Assembly (NCBI GenBank): GCA_028015205.1
Contig: CM051521.1
Span: forward strand, 128,162,614 to 128,226,613
Origin: Mytilisepta virgata
Lineage: Eukaryota > Mollusca > Bivalvia > Mytilida > Mytilidae
Direction: 5' to 3'
DNA: 64,000 nt
This document shows, piece by piece, positions 35,927-48,088 of the stretch. Numbering within the stretch: position 1 is the stretch's first letter; each line of letters begins with the position of its first letter. The position numbers and the translations under genes are program-made. The notes under the pieces were generated by a model, which saw only the letters and a program-made list of their open reading frames with translations, had not been told where the DNA came from and searched no databases.

Positions 35927-36542
35927 ATATATTTGTTGAATTTTTGCAAAATCATATTCCAGAAAGTCACTGTTATAAAGCATAAAGAACAAAAATAATG
36001 AAATTTAAAATTTTTCATCGAAAATAAAAATAGTAACTTGATTGGGAAAATTTACTTATTAAAAAAAATTACATTGGTGGATTTATAATTCTTAATCAGA
36101 TGAATTTGATTCTTAAAATTTCAATTTTAATATATACAGAACTTTGGTACCTTTATGTCAGAAATCATCGATTTTTCTTTCATTACTTTGTTGCATGATT
36201 GTTGTGAATATTGTTGTTTCTGTATAAAATTTTGATATTATAAGGATAAAATGTTATTGTACCATAATTTAATCTCTGATATTAACAATGTTAAAATTAT
36301 TTACACGTTAGAAAACTTGTGAATAATTTATATCATAAATTAAGTAAATTACATATTAACATTTTTAAAATTTTTTTTTACAATTTTGAATATTGTAATT
36401 TTATATTTATAACAGTGCTCATTTATATATACATTTAATAGCTATTTGTGGAAATTTCTGTCGCTAAAGTTGAAAAACAGTATTATACTTTAATATGTGA
36501 ATAATAATAGAGTGAGAAAATATTTTATGTTTTTTTAACAAG

Positions 36543-36611
36543 CTGCAGCGGATGAGGATAAATCGTCAGTTTCTTCACATTCTGAAGTGGCTCAGCTTGA
36601 CGATGTTCAAG
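36543..36611 (+). CDS. Giant gene exon 13 in window (23 codons), two in-frame acceptors
   Basis: The donor is gtacta. Two acceptors six bases apart fit phase 1: after ttaacaag (start 36543) and after ctgcag (start 36549). They add or omit Ala-Ala without a frameshift. The peptide is DEDKSSVSSHSEVAQLDDVQ, short, acidic and Ser-rich. The upstream pyrimidine tract (gtttttttaac) serves both sites. Confidence 0.68.
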
Positions 36612-37767
36612 GTACTAACAACCTGATGTCGTATTTAATGCTTCATATATTTGGTTTTCAATTCATAATGTGATATATACTTTTTCAGCATAATTTGTTA
36701 TAATTTAGATATTCAAAATTTGTTTTGTACATGTTTTCAAAGAAAGTTTTGACCAGTTTTGGCAATTTTTTAAAATTAATTTTTTTATTTCATATCTGTT
36801 CATACATCCATTTTAATTTAGAAAATAGTTTAACATAAGAACTTTCTATTAGAGTTTTTGTCCCTATTTTTGAGTACATAAAAAAAGAAAGTTCATGTAC
36901 GAATGATTTTTTTTGGTAAATAGCATCTTACTCTTTAAACATCCAATAGTTTCCTATCAGATCTTATTTTTTTTTCTTAAGGAAACGAATAATTCGTGAA
37001 GGGTGTTTATAACTGCTTCTTAACAGATGTGAAAATTAAATATTCTCAGTCTTCGTTAATGAGATAATGCATCATAAAAACTAGATCAGATAATGAAAAT
37101 TCAATATTTAGGGTTCATCATGTTAAATACAACAAGACCTAAATATATCAAAATGTTTTTCTGTTTGTTTGATAAAAGTAAGATGATTATAATATATTAT
37201 GCTGTAACAAGTGTTTTTCACATTATTAAAATTTGCATTTGAGTACAGAATTTATTTCATTCACTGAATTCTGCAATATCGTCATTAAATTATCAATAAT
37301 CAGTATAAATCTGCTAAAAATGATAGGCTTTGCTTTGCACTGTTTTCAAAATTTGCATGGTATTTGTGAAGTATACTTTTCTGACTAGACCCTGTAAGAT
37401 ATATGAATAGATTGTAAGTTTGGTATCCGTATAAACTCGGTCAATGGATAAATTTTATTCTTTCTCTCTTTCTTTATTAAACACATAGTAATTTTTGTTT
37501 TATAATGAGTTGTGATGAAATAACAGTACTAAAACTTTCACAGAGCCCTGTAATTTTATTTGGTAGTTTTATTTTATGCTTATTATTACATTTTTAAAAC
37601 ATGATCCTCACTGAATTAACAAAAAGCAAGAAAGTTTTGGTATAAAAAGAATTATCTTATTAATGTAATGATATCAGATACTAATAATACAGTGAAGAGT
37701 GTTACAATTTTGATTGGTTCTTTTTTTATGTATAACTAATAAATGACCTCTTAACTAATCCATTTAG
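36612..37767 (+). other. Intron, nothing recognised
   Basis: AT-rich intron of about 1.2 kb ending in taatccatttag. No element is seen. Confidence 0.55.
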
Positions 37768-40700
37768 ATGCAGAAGAGCTTGATGCCACAGAAGAGAAAC
37801 GAGTTGACACTGATGTGGAAGAGCAGTTCTCTCCCCTTCCCAAATCTGACCTTGACCCAGGTAGACCTACTTTCTCTTTCTCTGAATCTCCAGTAGATAC
37901 CGTCTCTCCTACTTTCACTCAAGAAGAACAACCTGTTTCCCCAGTTCTGGATTCTTTACACATCAGTGGTAATATATCTGTGGGTGTTTCACCTTCAGAA
38001 TTTATACAAGAGGAAGATGAGCAAGGGTTGGCAGAGGAAACTACACAAAAAAGACATTTTGAAACCATTGAGATGACTGACAAGAAAGTTGAAATTGAAG
38101 GACAAATAACAACAGAATCATATACATCCATATCTTCATCCAGTGAAATGAAATCAACAGACATCTGCAGATCAAAAGAAGTTGCAATTAAACAAGACAG
38201 TATGTTTTCTGAGTTCTTTGATGAACCAGTTTCAGAAGAAAGAAAAGATCATTTGAGGGACATGGCATTTGAAAATTATGCTTTCAGTGAAGAGGAAACA
38301 GAACTTGAGCATTTAACACAACAGCCTTTGTCAGCCAGGTCTGGTAGGGAAATTTCTCCAGAAGATTTGAAAGAATCATTCTCCCAGTTCACATTTGAAG
38401 ACACTCAGCTGAGGGATATGACTGAAAACCTAAGACAAACTGGAAAACAGTACAATTCTGTGTATTCTCAGTATGCTCAGACACACAGAACACCATCAAG
38501 TGAAGGTCACAAGCTTGAACCTGACATTGAGGAAGCTGATGAAGAAGAGATGCTAGATGAAGCAGCTGGAGGCTTCTTAACCGCAAACGGTAATCATCTA
38601 CCTGTGTCAAGTCTTACTTCATCGGAAACAAGTACAGAAAGTTCAGGTGTATATGATGAAGCCACTGGCCAGCCTAAAAGAGAACCATGGGAAGTTGCAT
38701 CTCAGTTCAAACGACAGTTTTCTGAACCTTTTGTTGAGCAGGAAGAAACAGTACCTTTTCAAACAGCTCAATCAATTGACATGGGATTATTTTATAGAAA
38801 TGAGAGAATAGATGGTATCAGTATTCCTAGAATTCATGAGATTGCACACACTGACAGTGAAGACACACTTGATACATCATCTAAAGACTCTTCTAGTACC
38901 TTACTGTGGCACAATGAGCCACATGAATTGATATCAGAAACTCATGAACAGACTGTCATTGCAAGTATCTTAGAAAGCAGACAGTATGAATTAGAATGTT
39001 TACAAAAAGCTGAAGCAGAGACAGAAGTTGAGTCAGCTGAAGTGGCTGTCCAGTTCCCAGAATCCTTTGTTCTGAATTCTCTCATTATGATTGGTAGTAA
39101 ATCTACGGCTTCAACATCCACCTCAACAACATATGGTATTACTAGACCATCTTTTCAGATTTATTCAGACAAAGAAGATACCCTATCTGGAGAGGATCTG
39201 TTTGCACGTGAGGATGAGACAACAGAGACCTCAATTACACCAGTCAAAGAAACAGCTGACACAGAGGTAGTCAGCAGAATATCAAGGATTGCCCAAGAGG
39301 AAATTTTACAGGAATCATCTGATGAACGTGATCGATCAATATCGCCTTCTATAGACAGTGAGGAACTACCGGATGATGCAACATTGCAAGGTCGTCCATC
39401 AAATTTTTCCTCAGGAAAATTTCCTATGGGTCTTTCTCATTTTGGAAAAAATCTAGCAGACAATGAAATATATGAATCATCAGAAACTGGTGGTGATACA
39501 ACTGAAGAGAAGTTATCACCCATTGAAGAGACTCCAACTGATGAATTTCCTGAAGAACAAGCAGAAGAAAGCCAGTTACCTGCTACAGAGAAACGAGTCA
39601 CATTCCAGACTGATACACAACATTTACAGTCTCTTTCTAGTGAGGAATTCATTAAAACATCAACATCATCTTCAGAAATGGAACCAACCTTACTAGCCGC
39701 TTCGTATGACCTTGATTCCGGACATGTGTCCAGAGTAGTTACTACTTATGATATGTCTCCTGACTCAGTTGAGAAACAGTTTCCAGTTCCCGCGATGACA
39801 AAAGCTATTTTATCCAGCCCTGAGGATGATGTGTTTGAAGAAGAATCACAGAGTGATGTGGTCAGTCCTAACTTGTTAGCAGTCAACAGTAGAACTAAGC
39901 AACCACCACTACTGGTATCTAGTTCTACAGAATCTTCTATTCCGTCACCTCCTGCTCCAACTCCCAAAGATATAACAGCTATCCATGAAACAAAATCTGA
40001 TCTTGAAGGGGCTGCCATCAAACTTCAAGGTACATTTGCTGAACAAGAAACTGAAAAGACTCCAGAAAATGATTTTATCATGTCTGAAAAACTATCAGAG
40101 ACGGAGAAAACTAGTTTAGAAGAAGAAGAACCTAGCTCACCGTTTGAAGTAGTGTCCTCCGAGGATTTAGATGGATATAGAGATTACATGGATGAGTATG
40201 AAAAAATTCAGATGCAAAAATCAACAGAATCAGCTATGATGAGTAGTTTTGCAGATGTTGGAGAGATGGAAAAATCTGGACAATCACTGGAGGTTGTGTC
40301 CCCTCTTCTATCAATTTCTGCAGATACTACTCCATTACAACCATATGACAAAAGTGAGTCGTCATTTGAACACTCGTCACCAATCAGCAGCGAAGCAAGT
40401 GAGAAGGGTGTTGGTTCACCATTTGATATCCCACAACTTTCAGAGTTTTCTACTCAGTTACCTGATGTAATAGAAGCAACTCAAGCTGTATGTTCAGAGG
40501 AAGACAAGGAGGACAAGGTAGAAATAGGTCATCTTCCAAATGGTCCAACAGAGGTTGAATTTAGTCCAACTATAGATGTAGATTACAGCTATGGAGGTGA
40601 AGCATCTGTTATACAGACACAGGAAGTGGATCTTATTGGCTCTGTTTCACCAACTACTGAACAAACACAGTATGAACAGGAAGGAATTTTAGAAGATGCT

Positions 40701-43700
40701 GACAGCTCTCACATTCCTCAAAGAGAAATTATGATAGAATCAAATACAGAAGGGATTATGGAATCTTTACAATCATTACCTGGGCAAGATAGATTACTTA
40801 TGTCAGATCAGACTTTGTATGGCTTGGACATGCCATCAGAGGAGAGTGGTCCTCATTCATTAACAACATCAGTACTTGAATCTTCAGTAAAACAAGACAC
40901 AGAAGCAGAACTGGACTCGGTTAGTTTTTCTATGGGACTGACATCACAAGGTGATGAGGAGACCTCTGATCAAAGTGAAAGTAAGGATGTTTCCATGATA
41001 ACATATTCACAAGACCTTGAAAAAACAGAAATGGTTCATGCTGAACAATATATGACTGCGGCCACTGTTGGAGAAAAAGGAGAATATGTAGAGGTCTCTA
41101 CTAAACAAATTCTAACAGAAACAACAGCTGATGAAGAGGAGCCTAATTTTCCAAGTCCATCAGAGGTCTACCCAGGTAAAAGAGCTTTACAGTTATCAGA
41201 TGTCGAACAGCAAAGAAGTCTAGAAAAGGAAGTGGAGATGGAAATTCTAGTGAGATCATCAGAGGATCTGGAAGATTTGCTGGATGAAAAAGTTGAGGTA
41301 TCAGCAGTAGAACAAGATGAAGATGATGAAATTGCTGAAATATCAAAAAAATATGAAGACCAACAGGAAAGAGAAGTCCTCATTGCTATCAGTAAGACAG
41401 ATGAGTCAGGAGCTACATGTATGATGGATGAGGGAGAATTAGACAGTAAATTTACTGATGAGGGTCAAAGGCCAGTGTCTAGTGAATCATATTTCTCACA
41501 GCTGGATTTTACCGAAGGTGATGAAGAACAACAGGAATTATTTGAACTTCGAGTTGACTCTGCAGATTTAGAAAGGCCTGTTACTCCTACACCTGTAGAT
41601 CAAAAACAACATACACTGTATGATGAAGAAGAGGAAAATGAAGATGAAAATGAAGTTCTTGAAGAAGCTGCTGAGGAATTAGTTGACTCTGTTATATTGG
41701 AAGCATATTCACGTGTACATAGGGATGAGAATTCTAATTGTGAAGTACAAGATGACCAGATGATGAAGTCAACTGAATCAGTTGAAGAAAACGATGAATT
41801 AGCAAGCTTACAGAAGACCCCTGTGCAATTTAGTGGAACTGGAGCTAAATTAATTAGACAACCTTCAGAAGATATCCCTGAAATTACTATAACACAACAC
41901 CTTCATGAAGAAGATTCTGATGATGAAAACTATTTGCTGTCATATGGTCATAAAGTAGAACAAGAAGAGGAGAAAGAAGTTCAACAAGAGGAATCAATAT
42001 CTGCTAGTCAGTCCCAACAAGTAATGGCCAAAGTACCTGGATCAGGGATAACAGCTACTTGTATACCTGAAGAGGACGAGGAAATAGAAGACGAAATATT
42101 ACCTCAGACAGCTCACCATACTACAGCACATCGCCCAGATTTTACAGATTATGGGCCTACTTGTATTCCCGAGGAAGAAGATATCGATGAAGACATTAAA
42201 GTTGAGTCAGTTTCTAAGTCATCAGCAACTCGTCCTCTACAAGTTTTTTCTTATCCTGGAGTGGATACCACGGATTCAAAGAAAACTGTCATCACAAAAA
42301 CCAGTTCAACCGAAACTGATGTTAAAGAATATAAAAAATCTGTTACATCATACACTTTCACTGAATCAAAAGAAACAAGACAATCAAGTCATTCTGACGA
42401 AGTATATTCCTCGACAATATCACATGACCTTGTAACTTTTGAGGATGGCATAAATGAAGGTGACAAAACTCACAAGGAAAGTGATACAGAGTCTCTAGAT
42501 GAATATAAAGATGATCAAACAAAGACTGAAGAAAAACTTCAGGATGAAACTCAAGTACAAAAAGATGAAGATCATTTTTTTGAGTTAACCTCTGGTTCTG
42601 ATACACTCGTTGGTGATATTGAACATGATAGTAATGAATTTAAAATGCTTCAGACTGAATCAAAATCAGAGGACTTAATCTTATCCAATCTTGGTGGTGC
42701 TACTCCAACTGAAAATGAATTTAAAAGTATTGTTACAGATGAACCTATCGTTGAAGTTCAGGAATGTAGTTTTCATGAAGATACAGGTGATTCATCAAGT
42801 ATTGATAGTTTTACAACTGTTGTTGCTGCGGAGGAGCAGGAAGATGACGATGAAAAAGCTGACAATCGATTAGATGATTTTAGTTCAATGACTTCATCAT
42901 TTCATTCTGATATACAAGGACCAGAAGAAGAATCAAATGAACAGTCTGGACCTGCGATAGACTGGGGTCAACAACCACTATTTAGTATTGAAAGTGGAGT
43001 TTTTCCAACAGATGAAAAACCTGTTGTCGCAACTAAACTGATTCCAATAACTGTGAAACATGAAAGAACGACAGAAGATGTAAAATTGTCTAGGACACAG
43101 GAAAAGGAGGAATTGTCTAAAATAGAAGGATTGAAACAGAAATTAATAGAGTTAGAAGTGAAACATGAAAAGTTAATTCAGGAGGAGAAAGAAGATGAAG
43201 AGGATTATGGAGAGGGACCACTTATTGAATGGGGACCGAGAGAAGAAGAGGGAAGCGAGTCCTCATTTGAAAGTGATCGTTACGAGTATATTGATAAAAC
43301 AGCATTATCCATTATAACTGAAATATCAGATGAAGATAAGTTCGAAATGATTGACAAGGAAGACATGATGTCAGAATCTTTATCAGATAGACCATATAGT
43401 TCACCAGATTATCCTCCAGCTAGCCCTGGTAATTTTAAAGGCAAGAGTGGAGAAAAGGATGATATATCTGTAACATCTTCTCTTTTGGAATTTGAAAGAC
43501 TTGAACGTGAAATTGAACAGGGAGCATCTCGTGGGTCAATTGAAAATGACAAAGACAGCTTGCGTGGATCTATGGATGATCGACATTTTGCATACAATAA
43601 AAGTTCTGACAGGGATGATATTTCAGTGACATCATCATTAGCTGAATTTGAACGCTTGGAGCGAGAGCTTGCTCAGTCAAGTTCAACAAGTTCTGTGGAA

Positions 43701-45117
43701 AAAATCCCATCATCTGATAGTAAGAGTAGTGATATTGAAGGATCAAGGTCATCATTAGCAGAATCTGATAAACTGGAACATATCACATCAGAAGAAAGAC
43801 GAAGCTCATCAGAAAGCTACAAGCAGAGAAGTGAAACCTCATCAATGGCTTCTCTGGCTGAATTTGAACGGATTGAACAAGAATTGCAGATGGCTGAGCA
43901 GCTTGAGGCAGAAGCACAAAAGATTGTATCTATATTGGAAGCAGGTGCATTACTTTCTCAACAAAGTCTACCCGACAGATTATCTGAGGACAAAACGGTA
44001 ACCAAAGACCGTGACATTGATAATGATTCAGTAGATGGCAAGGATGAACTGGAAGATTCTCTTGGGGAGAAAAAATCCTCCCTGAAGGAAAAAAGTCAGG
44101 AAGAGGATGCTGATTCCTTAGATGGTGATTTATCTGACATTACTTCAATGACTTCTAGTGTTGTAATGGTCGGTGGTGACTTAATGTCAACATCTCAGAT
44201 ATCCCAGACATCACAGACTTCACAGAAGTCATCGAAAGGATCTTCCAAGGAATCTGACTCTTTACATGATGATTCCTTAATGAAAATATCAACAGATTCT
44301 CTCGGAGATCAGTTTGGTTTTAAATCTTACAAAGAAAAAGATAAATATGATAATGACTCATTACAAGACCAGGAAGGGGTGATGGAAAGATCTACTGACT
44401 CTCTAGAAAATGAACCAAAGGTAGAAACCGATTCTCTTCATGAAGATGTCATGCAAACTTCTGGTGATTCTTTAGAGGAACAGTTAACCGGCTCTGATAA
44501 ACAGGAAAGTATGATGGAATCTTCATTTTACAGTATTACAAGTTCAAACTTCTCAAGGTCATCTGCTGAAACAATGAGGTCAGCAGGGTCAAAGAGTGAT
44601 TCAAGTACCGATATCATGCAGGTTTCTAAAGAATCATTTGAAGAAAGGAAAAAGCGTGAAAAAAATTGGTTGATAGATAATTACCATAGTTACAAAACAA
44701 CAGGAATGGGTAGTCCATTTATAGATTACCAAGGCAACGTAGAACCAGAGCTGACAAGTTTCCGCATAGAGGACAATTATGAATTCTCAACTCAACAATC
44801 AGATTATAGCGAGGATACTCCAATCATGTCAAAACCCTTCTCCTGGGGTCCGTACGAGGAAAGGAAGAGAATTTACACCATGGCTGAATGGGAAGCCATG
44901 AAAGAAGAAAAAAGGCGAGCTTCCATAACTGTACAGGAGAAAGACAAGATGGAGGAAGAGGATGAGGAGGAATCTGATACCACCAAAGATAACACTAAAA
45001 CTTTAATCATATCCAAAAAGTCTTGCAGTAAAACTACATCTTCCTCTGTTTCCCATACTTCCATTACCTCCTCATCTACTACTACTAATAAAGCATGGAC
45101 TACTGATACTAACAGAG
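37768..45117 (+). CDS. Giant gene exon 14: second giant exon (2,450 codons)
   Basis: A single 7,350-bp open exon. The acceptor is ccatttag; the chosen donor is gtaaca at 45118, because it lies in phase 1 like all others. The frame stays open to a TAA at 45231-45233, so readthrough without splicing is possible. Highlights by residue: a SxIP match (SSIPSPPAPTPK) near 724 and SHIP near 975; WG motifs (AIDWGQQPLF, PLIEWGPREEE, FSWGPYEERKR); three heptad-like units with SSLxEFERLExE at about 1898, 1950 and 2025; a cluster of D-S-L motifs at about 2080-2245; and a basic C-terminal end (RKRIYTMAEWEAMKEEKRRA). It contains no long exact tandem array, unlike the first giant exon. It is presumably a disordered cytoskeletal spacer with binding motifs. 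Confidence 0.86.
43458..43900 (+). repeat. Coding repeat, three SSLxEFERLE units
   Basis: DDISVTSSLLEFERLERE (43458) and DDISVTSSLAEFERLERE (43614) are 52 residues apart. A third, ETSSMASLAEFERIEQEL, lies near 43835 and continues into a longer helix (QMAEQLEAEAQKIVSILEAG). The pattern suggests short amphipathic helices serving as repeated docking sites. Confidence 0.82.
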
Positions 45118-45386
45118 GTAACAGTCGTACTAATGTTGTACTGTTTGGTCCAAGTTCCTTAAATCTGCTTTCCACGTCTGCTACAAAAATCTTAACCAAT
45201 AGATATTATTTGCCGAATTATAATATCATCTAAAATTTTAGTTATATAATTTTGCAGTGTCGGCAAATCGATGATATAGTTATTTTATGTGTATATTTTA
45301 GCAGTCTCCTTCAAGTTATGCTTTATATAGGTTTACTTTTAAGGAATACCTTGATAATTTCTAAGATCCTTCTTTCATCATTACAG

Positions 45387-45421
45387 GGTACTCTACAGAC
45401 ATTTCTCCTCACAGTGCATGA
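45387..45421 (+). CDS. Possible alternative terminal exon (GYSTDISPHSA-stop)
   Basis: After cttctttcatcattacag, which has a good pyrimidine tract, a phase-1 exon joined to 45117 reads G-YSTDISPHSA then TGA. An AATAAA polyadenylation hexamer lies three bases after the stop (45424-45429). Acceptor, frame and signal agree, but the exon is only 35 bp of coding sequence and could be chance. It would end the protein just after the second giant exon. Confidence 0.4.
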
Positions 45422-45423
45422 CA

Positions 45424-45429
45424 AATAAA
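45424..45429 (+). promoter_or_regulatory. Polyadenylation signal AATAAA for the possible short 3' end
   Basis: Canonical hexamer directly after the TGA at 45419-45421. It also falls within reach of transcripts that read through to the TAA at 45231-45233. Confidence 0.4.
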
Positions 45430-46323
45430 AATTACACTAGTTCAGTTTTAAGGAACTTTGGACCAATCAAATCTATATGCATGGTTGTAAGCTTATGTGC
45501 ATCTTTTTTTGTCTTTATCTTTTGCTTTCTGTGTGTTTAAGTTCTTTGGATTAACTCTTATCCTAAAAATTGTTTCTGCATATTTCTAAATGAATAATTT
45601 TATAATTTTGATACAAAATTTCTTATTTTTCGTTGGGGAAAATTTTGTGTTTTTTCTTTTTTTAACATAAAATCTGGAGATAGTGATATTTTTTATAAGA
45701 AATGTGTTCAATACTGAAACAAAATATTTTCAGCCTTTTCAAACTGTGTACTAAATTTAATTTTCGGACATTTGTTAAAGAATCCATGAAGTTTACCATT
45801 TTCAAGATATAGGTTTTGTGAACTTTTACAATATGAGCACTGCTTATGTACACAGTTCTGTAATACTTTTTCTGACAGGAAGACTTTTTGTACTTTTATA
45901 CAAACTATATCCTTGAAAGTTTAAAAAGGTATCTTCAGAAATTTTTGAAAAGTCTTTATAATTTTTCCTTTATAACTTCTTGTTTGTTTTTGTCATTGAT
46001 CTTTATGTAAATGTTATAATTTTGTGTGTATGTTGTCTAGTAAACTGAAGTTTACATTTTTTTTTACAGTAAAAATTTCTTAATATTTGTTTTTTATGTT
46101 AAAATTAGTTAAAATATGTGAAATAGATCATTTATGTAAGGTAATGGTCCTTTTTTTTAATTTGAAAAAAAAAAAATCTTTTTATCATAATCAAGTCAAG
46201 TGTATTGAAATATATGAAGTTTTAATATGAGATGCTATGTATGGACAAAATACTGATAAATTTATAACATTTTTTGTATTTAAGATAATAATTATAAATA
46301 GAAAATTTTCTGAACATTTACAG

Positions 46324-46380
46324 TCCCACAAGAGGATGTAGAAGACTTTAAGGGGCCAGGAACCTCTTCAAATTTAAAAG
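46324..46380 (+). CDS. Giant gene exon 15 in window (19 codons)
   Basis: Small 57-bp phase 1-1 exon with acceptor aacatttacag and donor gtgatt. The peptide is VPQEDVEDFKGPGTSSNLK. No domain is recognised. Its support is the matching phase on both sides and the otherwise very AT-rich surroundings. Confidence 0.68.
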
Positions 46381-47168
46381 GTGATTGCCAGTGTTGTAGT
46401 ACTATTGTTATATATATGTTTTGTTTGTTTTGGTTTGGATGTCACATATGATTTTATTTTTGACTCATTAATTTTATCTTGTACAAAATATTTTTATAAA
46501 ATTAAAATGGAGGTGACTTGAACCAGGTTTTTTTTATCCAGTGGACCTCCAATTGCAGAATAACACAAACACCATGGTTTTAACTAGTTTTTAAGTCCAT
46601 TATCTAAAAATTTTATTCTTTAGACCTGTAAGAACTTTGGCCAATCTATATATATCATTCTGTTGGGTGTTTGAGCAAGCAAAGTTGTACTGTAAAAATT
46701 TACAATTGTTTATAGTATTATTTGTCAGCTTATTTAAAGTATTGAGAATCTACTCTCAGCATGATATGTCAAATTAAATAGACACTGTATGGTTATTTGA
46801 CTTCATGGGTAATGACCATTTTAGTAATATTAAGAATAATTTGTTGGTTGATATGGTAATAGGCGATTACTCAAATGATGTATAAATTTATAGAGGTACA
46901 ATTACAGTTTTAAGGATTATTTCCCAGTTAATAAAAGGGTATTTGCCTCAAAGTGGATTTTGATAAATTGATGAAAGTGGTGAAAATGTCATGTGATTTC
47001 TTATTAGATAATTCTTGTACATGTTTAAACTTCTTGAATGAATATTAAATAAAGAAGAATGAATTATCCAACCCTGATTGTAAAATATTTATTATCTCCC
47101 TTTATTGTAATATCCTTATTATCTCCCCTGATTGTAATGTCTTTATTATCTCAATTTCATAAAAACAG
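46381..47168 (+). other. Intron with TTATCTCCC motifs at its end
   Basis: Intron of 788 bp. Near 47089-47155 a short imperfect tandem (ttattatctccc...attgtaat, three times) precedes the acceptor. Nothing else is seen. Confidence 0.55.
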
Positions 47169-47258
47169 GCAGAATACATTCTATAGATGATGATGATACT
47201 GCTGAGTATGATGTCATGGAACATCATGAATTATTACGTGGTATACCTGATTATATGG
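47169..47258 (+). CDS. Giant gene exon 16 in window (30 codons)
   Basis: The acceptor is cataaaaacag and the donor is gtaggg; the exon is 90 bp, phase 1-1. The peptide GRIHSIDDDDTAEYDVMEHH continues with ELLRGIPDYM. It has an Asp run followed by a hydrophobic helical end. The alternative acceptor four bases on (aggcag) would run into a stop in the required frame, so the first AG was chosen. Confidence 0.72.
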
Positions 47259-48049
47259 GTAGGGCTTGTCGTACTCCCCTCATATGTAGATTAGATAGTC
47301 CCCTTCTCGTGTTATCTACACTCTGTCCAGATTTGTAATTATTTGGTGTTGTTACATATTACCAAAAAAAAAAGTACCAGTATTCCAAATACCGGTTTTT
47401 CTCATCATCATATTCATTTCCAAATATTTTATTTTTAGAATTTGATAGATGTATGGGATAGAAATCAGGAATATCCAAATCATATATATTCTTTTAACTT
47501 TTAAGAAGTCAGTTCAAACATTTAATTCATTTGGATTAAATCACTCAACTACTGTCTATATATATTTGTTCCTTTTTCTGTGCACTAAAACATTATTTAA
47601 AGACTAGTCATTGCTATGCAGTTCATTTCCACCAATTATGTTCAGAACCTTGAAGTTCTGTTTCAGTTTTTTGGTCAAAGATTTTTTATCATCACAGATT
47701 GACCTTTCAGCCATATATAGCCCTAATATAATGTTTTACTGTGCAAAAGTGGGCAATATGGAGAATTAAGTCCAGTCATCAATTGATTGTGATATTTGAA
47801 AAATGAAACCTGTAATTTACTATACCGGTATGCGAGTTGACTTCTGTTGGGGTTGATATGTAATTTTATAAATTATTATACAAGTCAGACATGGTTATTG
47901 GTATACATTATTTCATATGTATTTTTATGTTTATTTTAATGCATTTTATGATGAAGTCACTGATACTTGGAATTTATATGAAATATGGTAGAATTGTTTA
48001 CCTTGTTGAAAGATGATAATATATTACAATGTTGATTTCATTTCTTTAG
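47259..48049 (+). other. Intron, nothing recognised
   Basis: AT-rich intron of 791 bp ending in atttcatttctttag. Confidence 0.55.
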
Positions 48050-48088
48050 CTAAGACAAGTGGACCTGTTACAGGATATTTAGACAAAG
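48050..48088 (+). CDS. Giant gene exon 17: 39-bp micro-exon
   Basis: The acceptor is catttctttag and the donor is gtttgc; 13 codons, phase 1-1, reading AKTSGPVTGYLDK. It is very short, but acceptor quality and phase fit. Micro-exons of this size are often neural-specific in other animals; whether that holds here is unknown. Confidence 0.6.

Larger units (their letters stand above)
34564..36542 (+). other. Intron with a TIR repeat and a SINE
   Basis: About 2.0 kb. It holds a repeat bounded by ACGCCC/GGGCGT at 34961-35377 and a tRNA-derived SINE at about 35659-35926. The remainder is AT-rich. Open frames on the minus strand here lie inside these repeats. Confidence 0.65.
45118..46323 (+). other. 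Intron after the second giant exon
   Basis: About 1.2 kb. It starts with continued open frame to a TAA at 45231-45233 and includes a possible alternative terminal exon at 45387-45421. The rest is AT-rich with nothing recognised. Confidence 0.55.

Noticed and set aside
35747..36018. Minus-strand open frames of 67-81 codons
   Set aside because: They lie across a SINE and its flank. The same frames recur in the SINE at 50818-51053.
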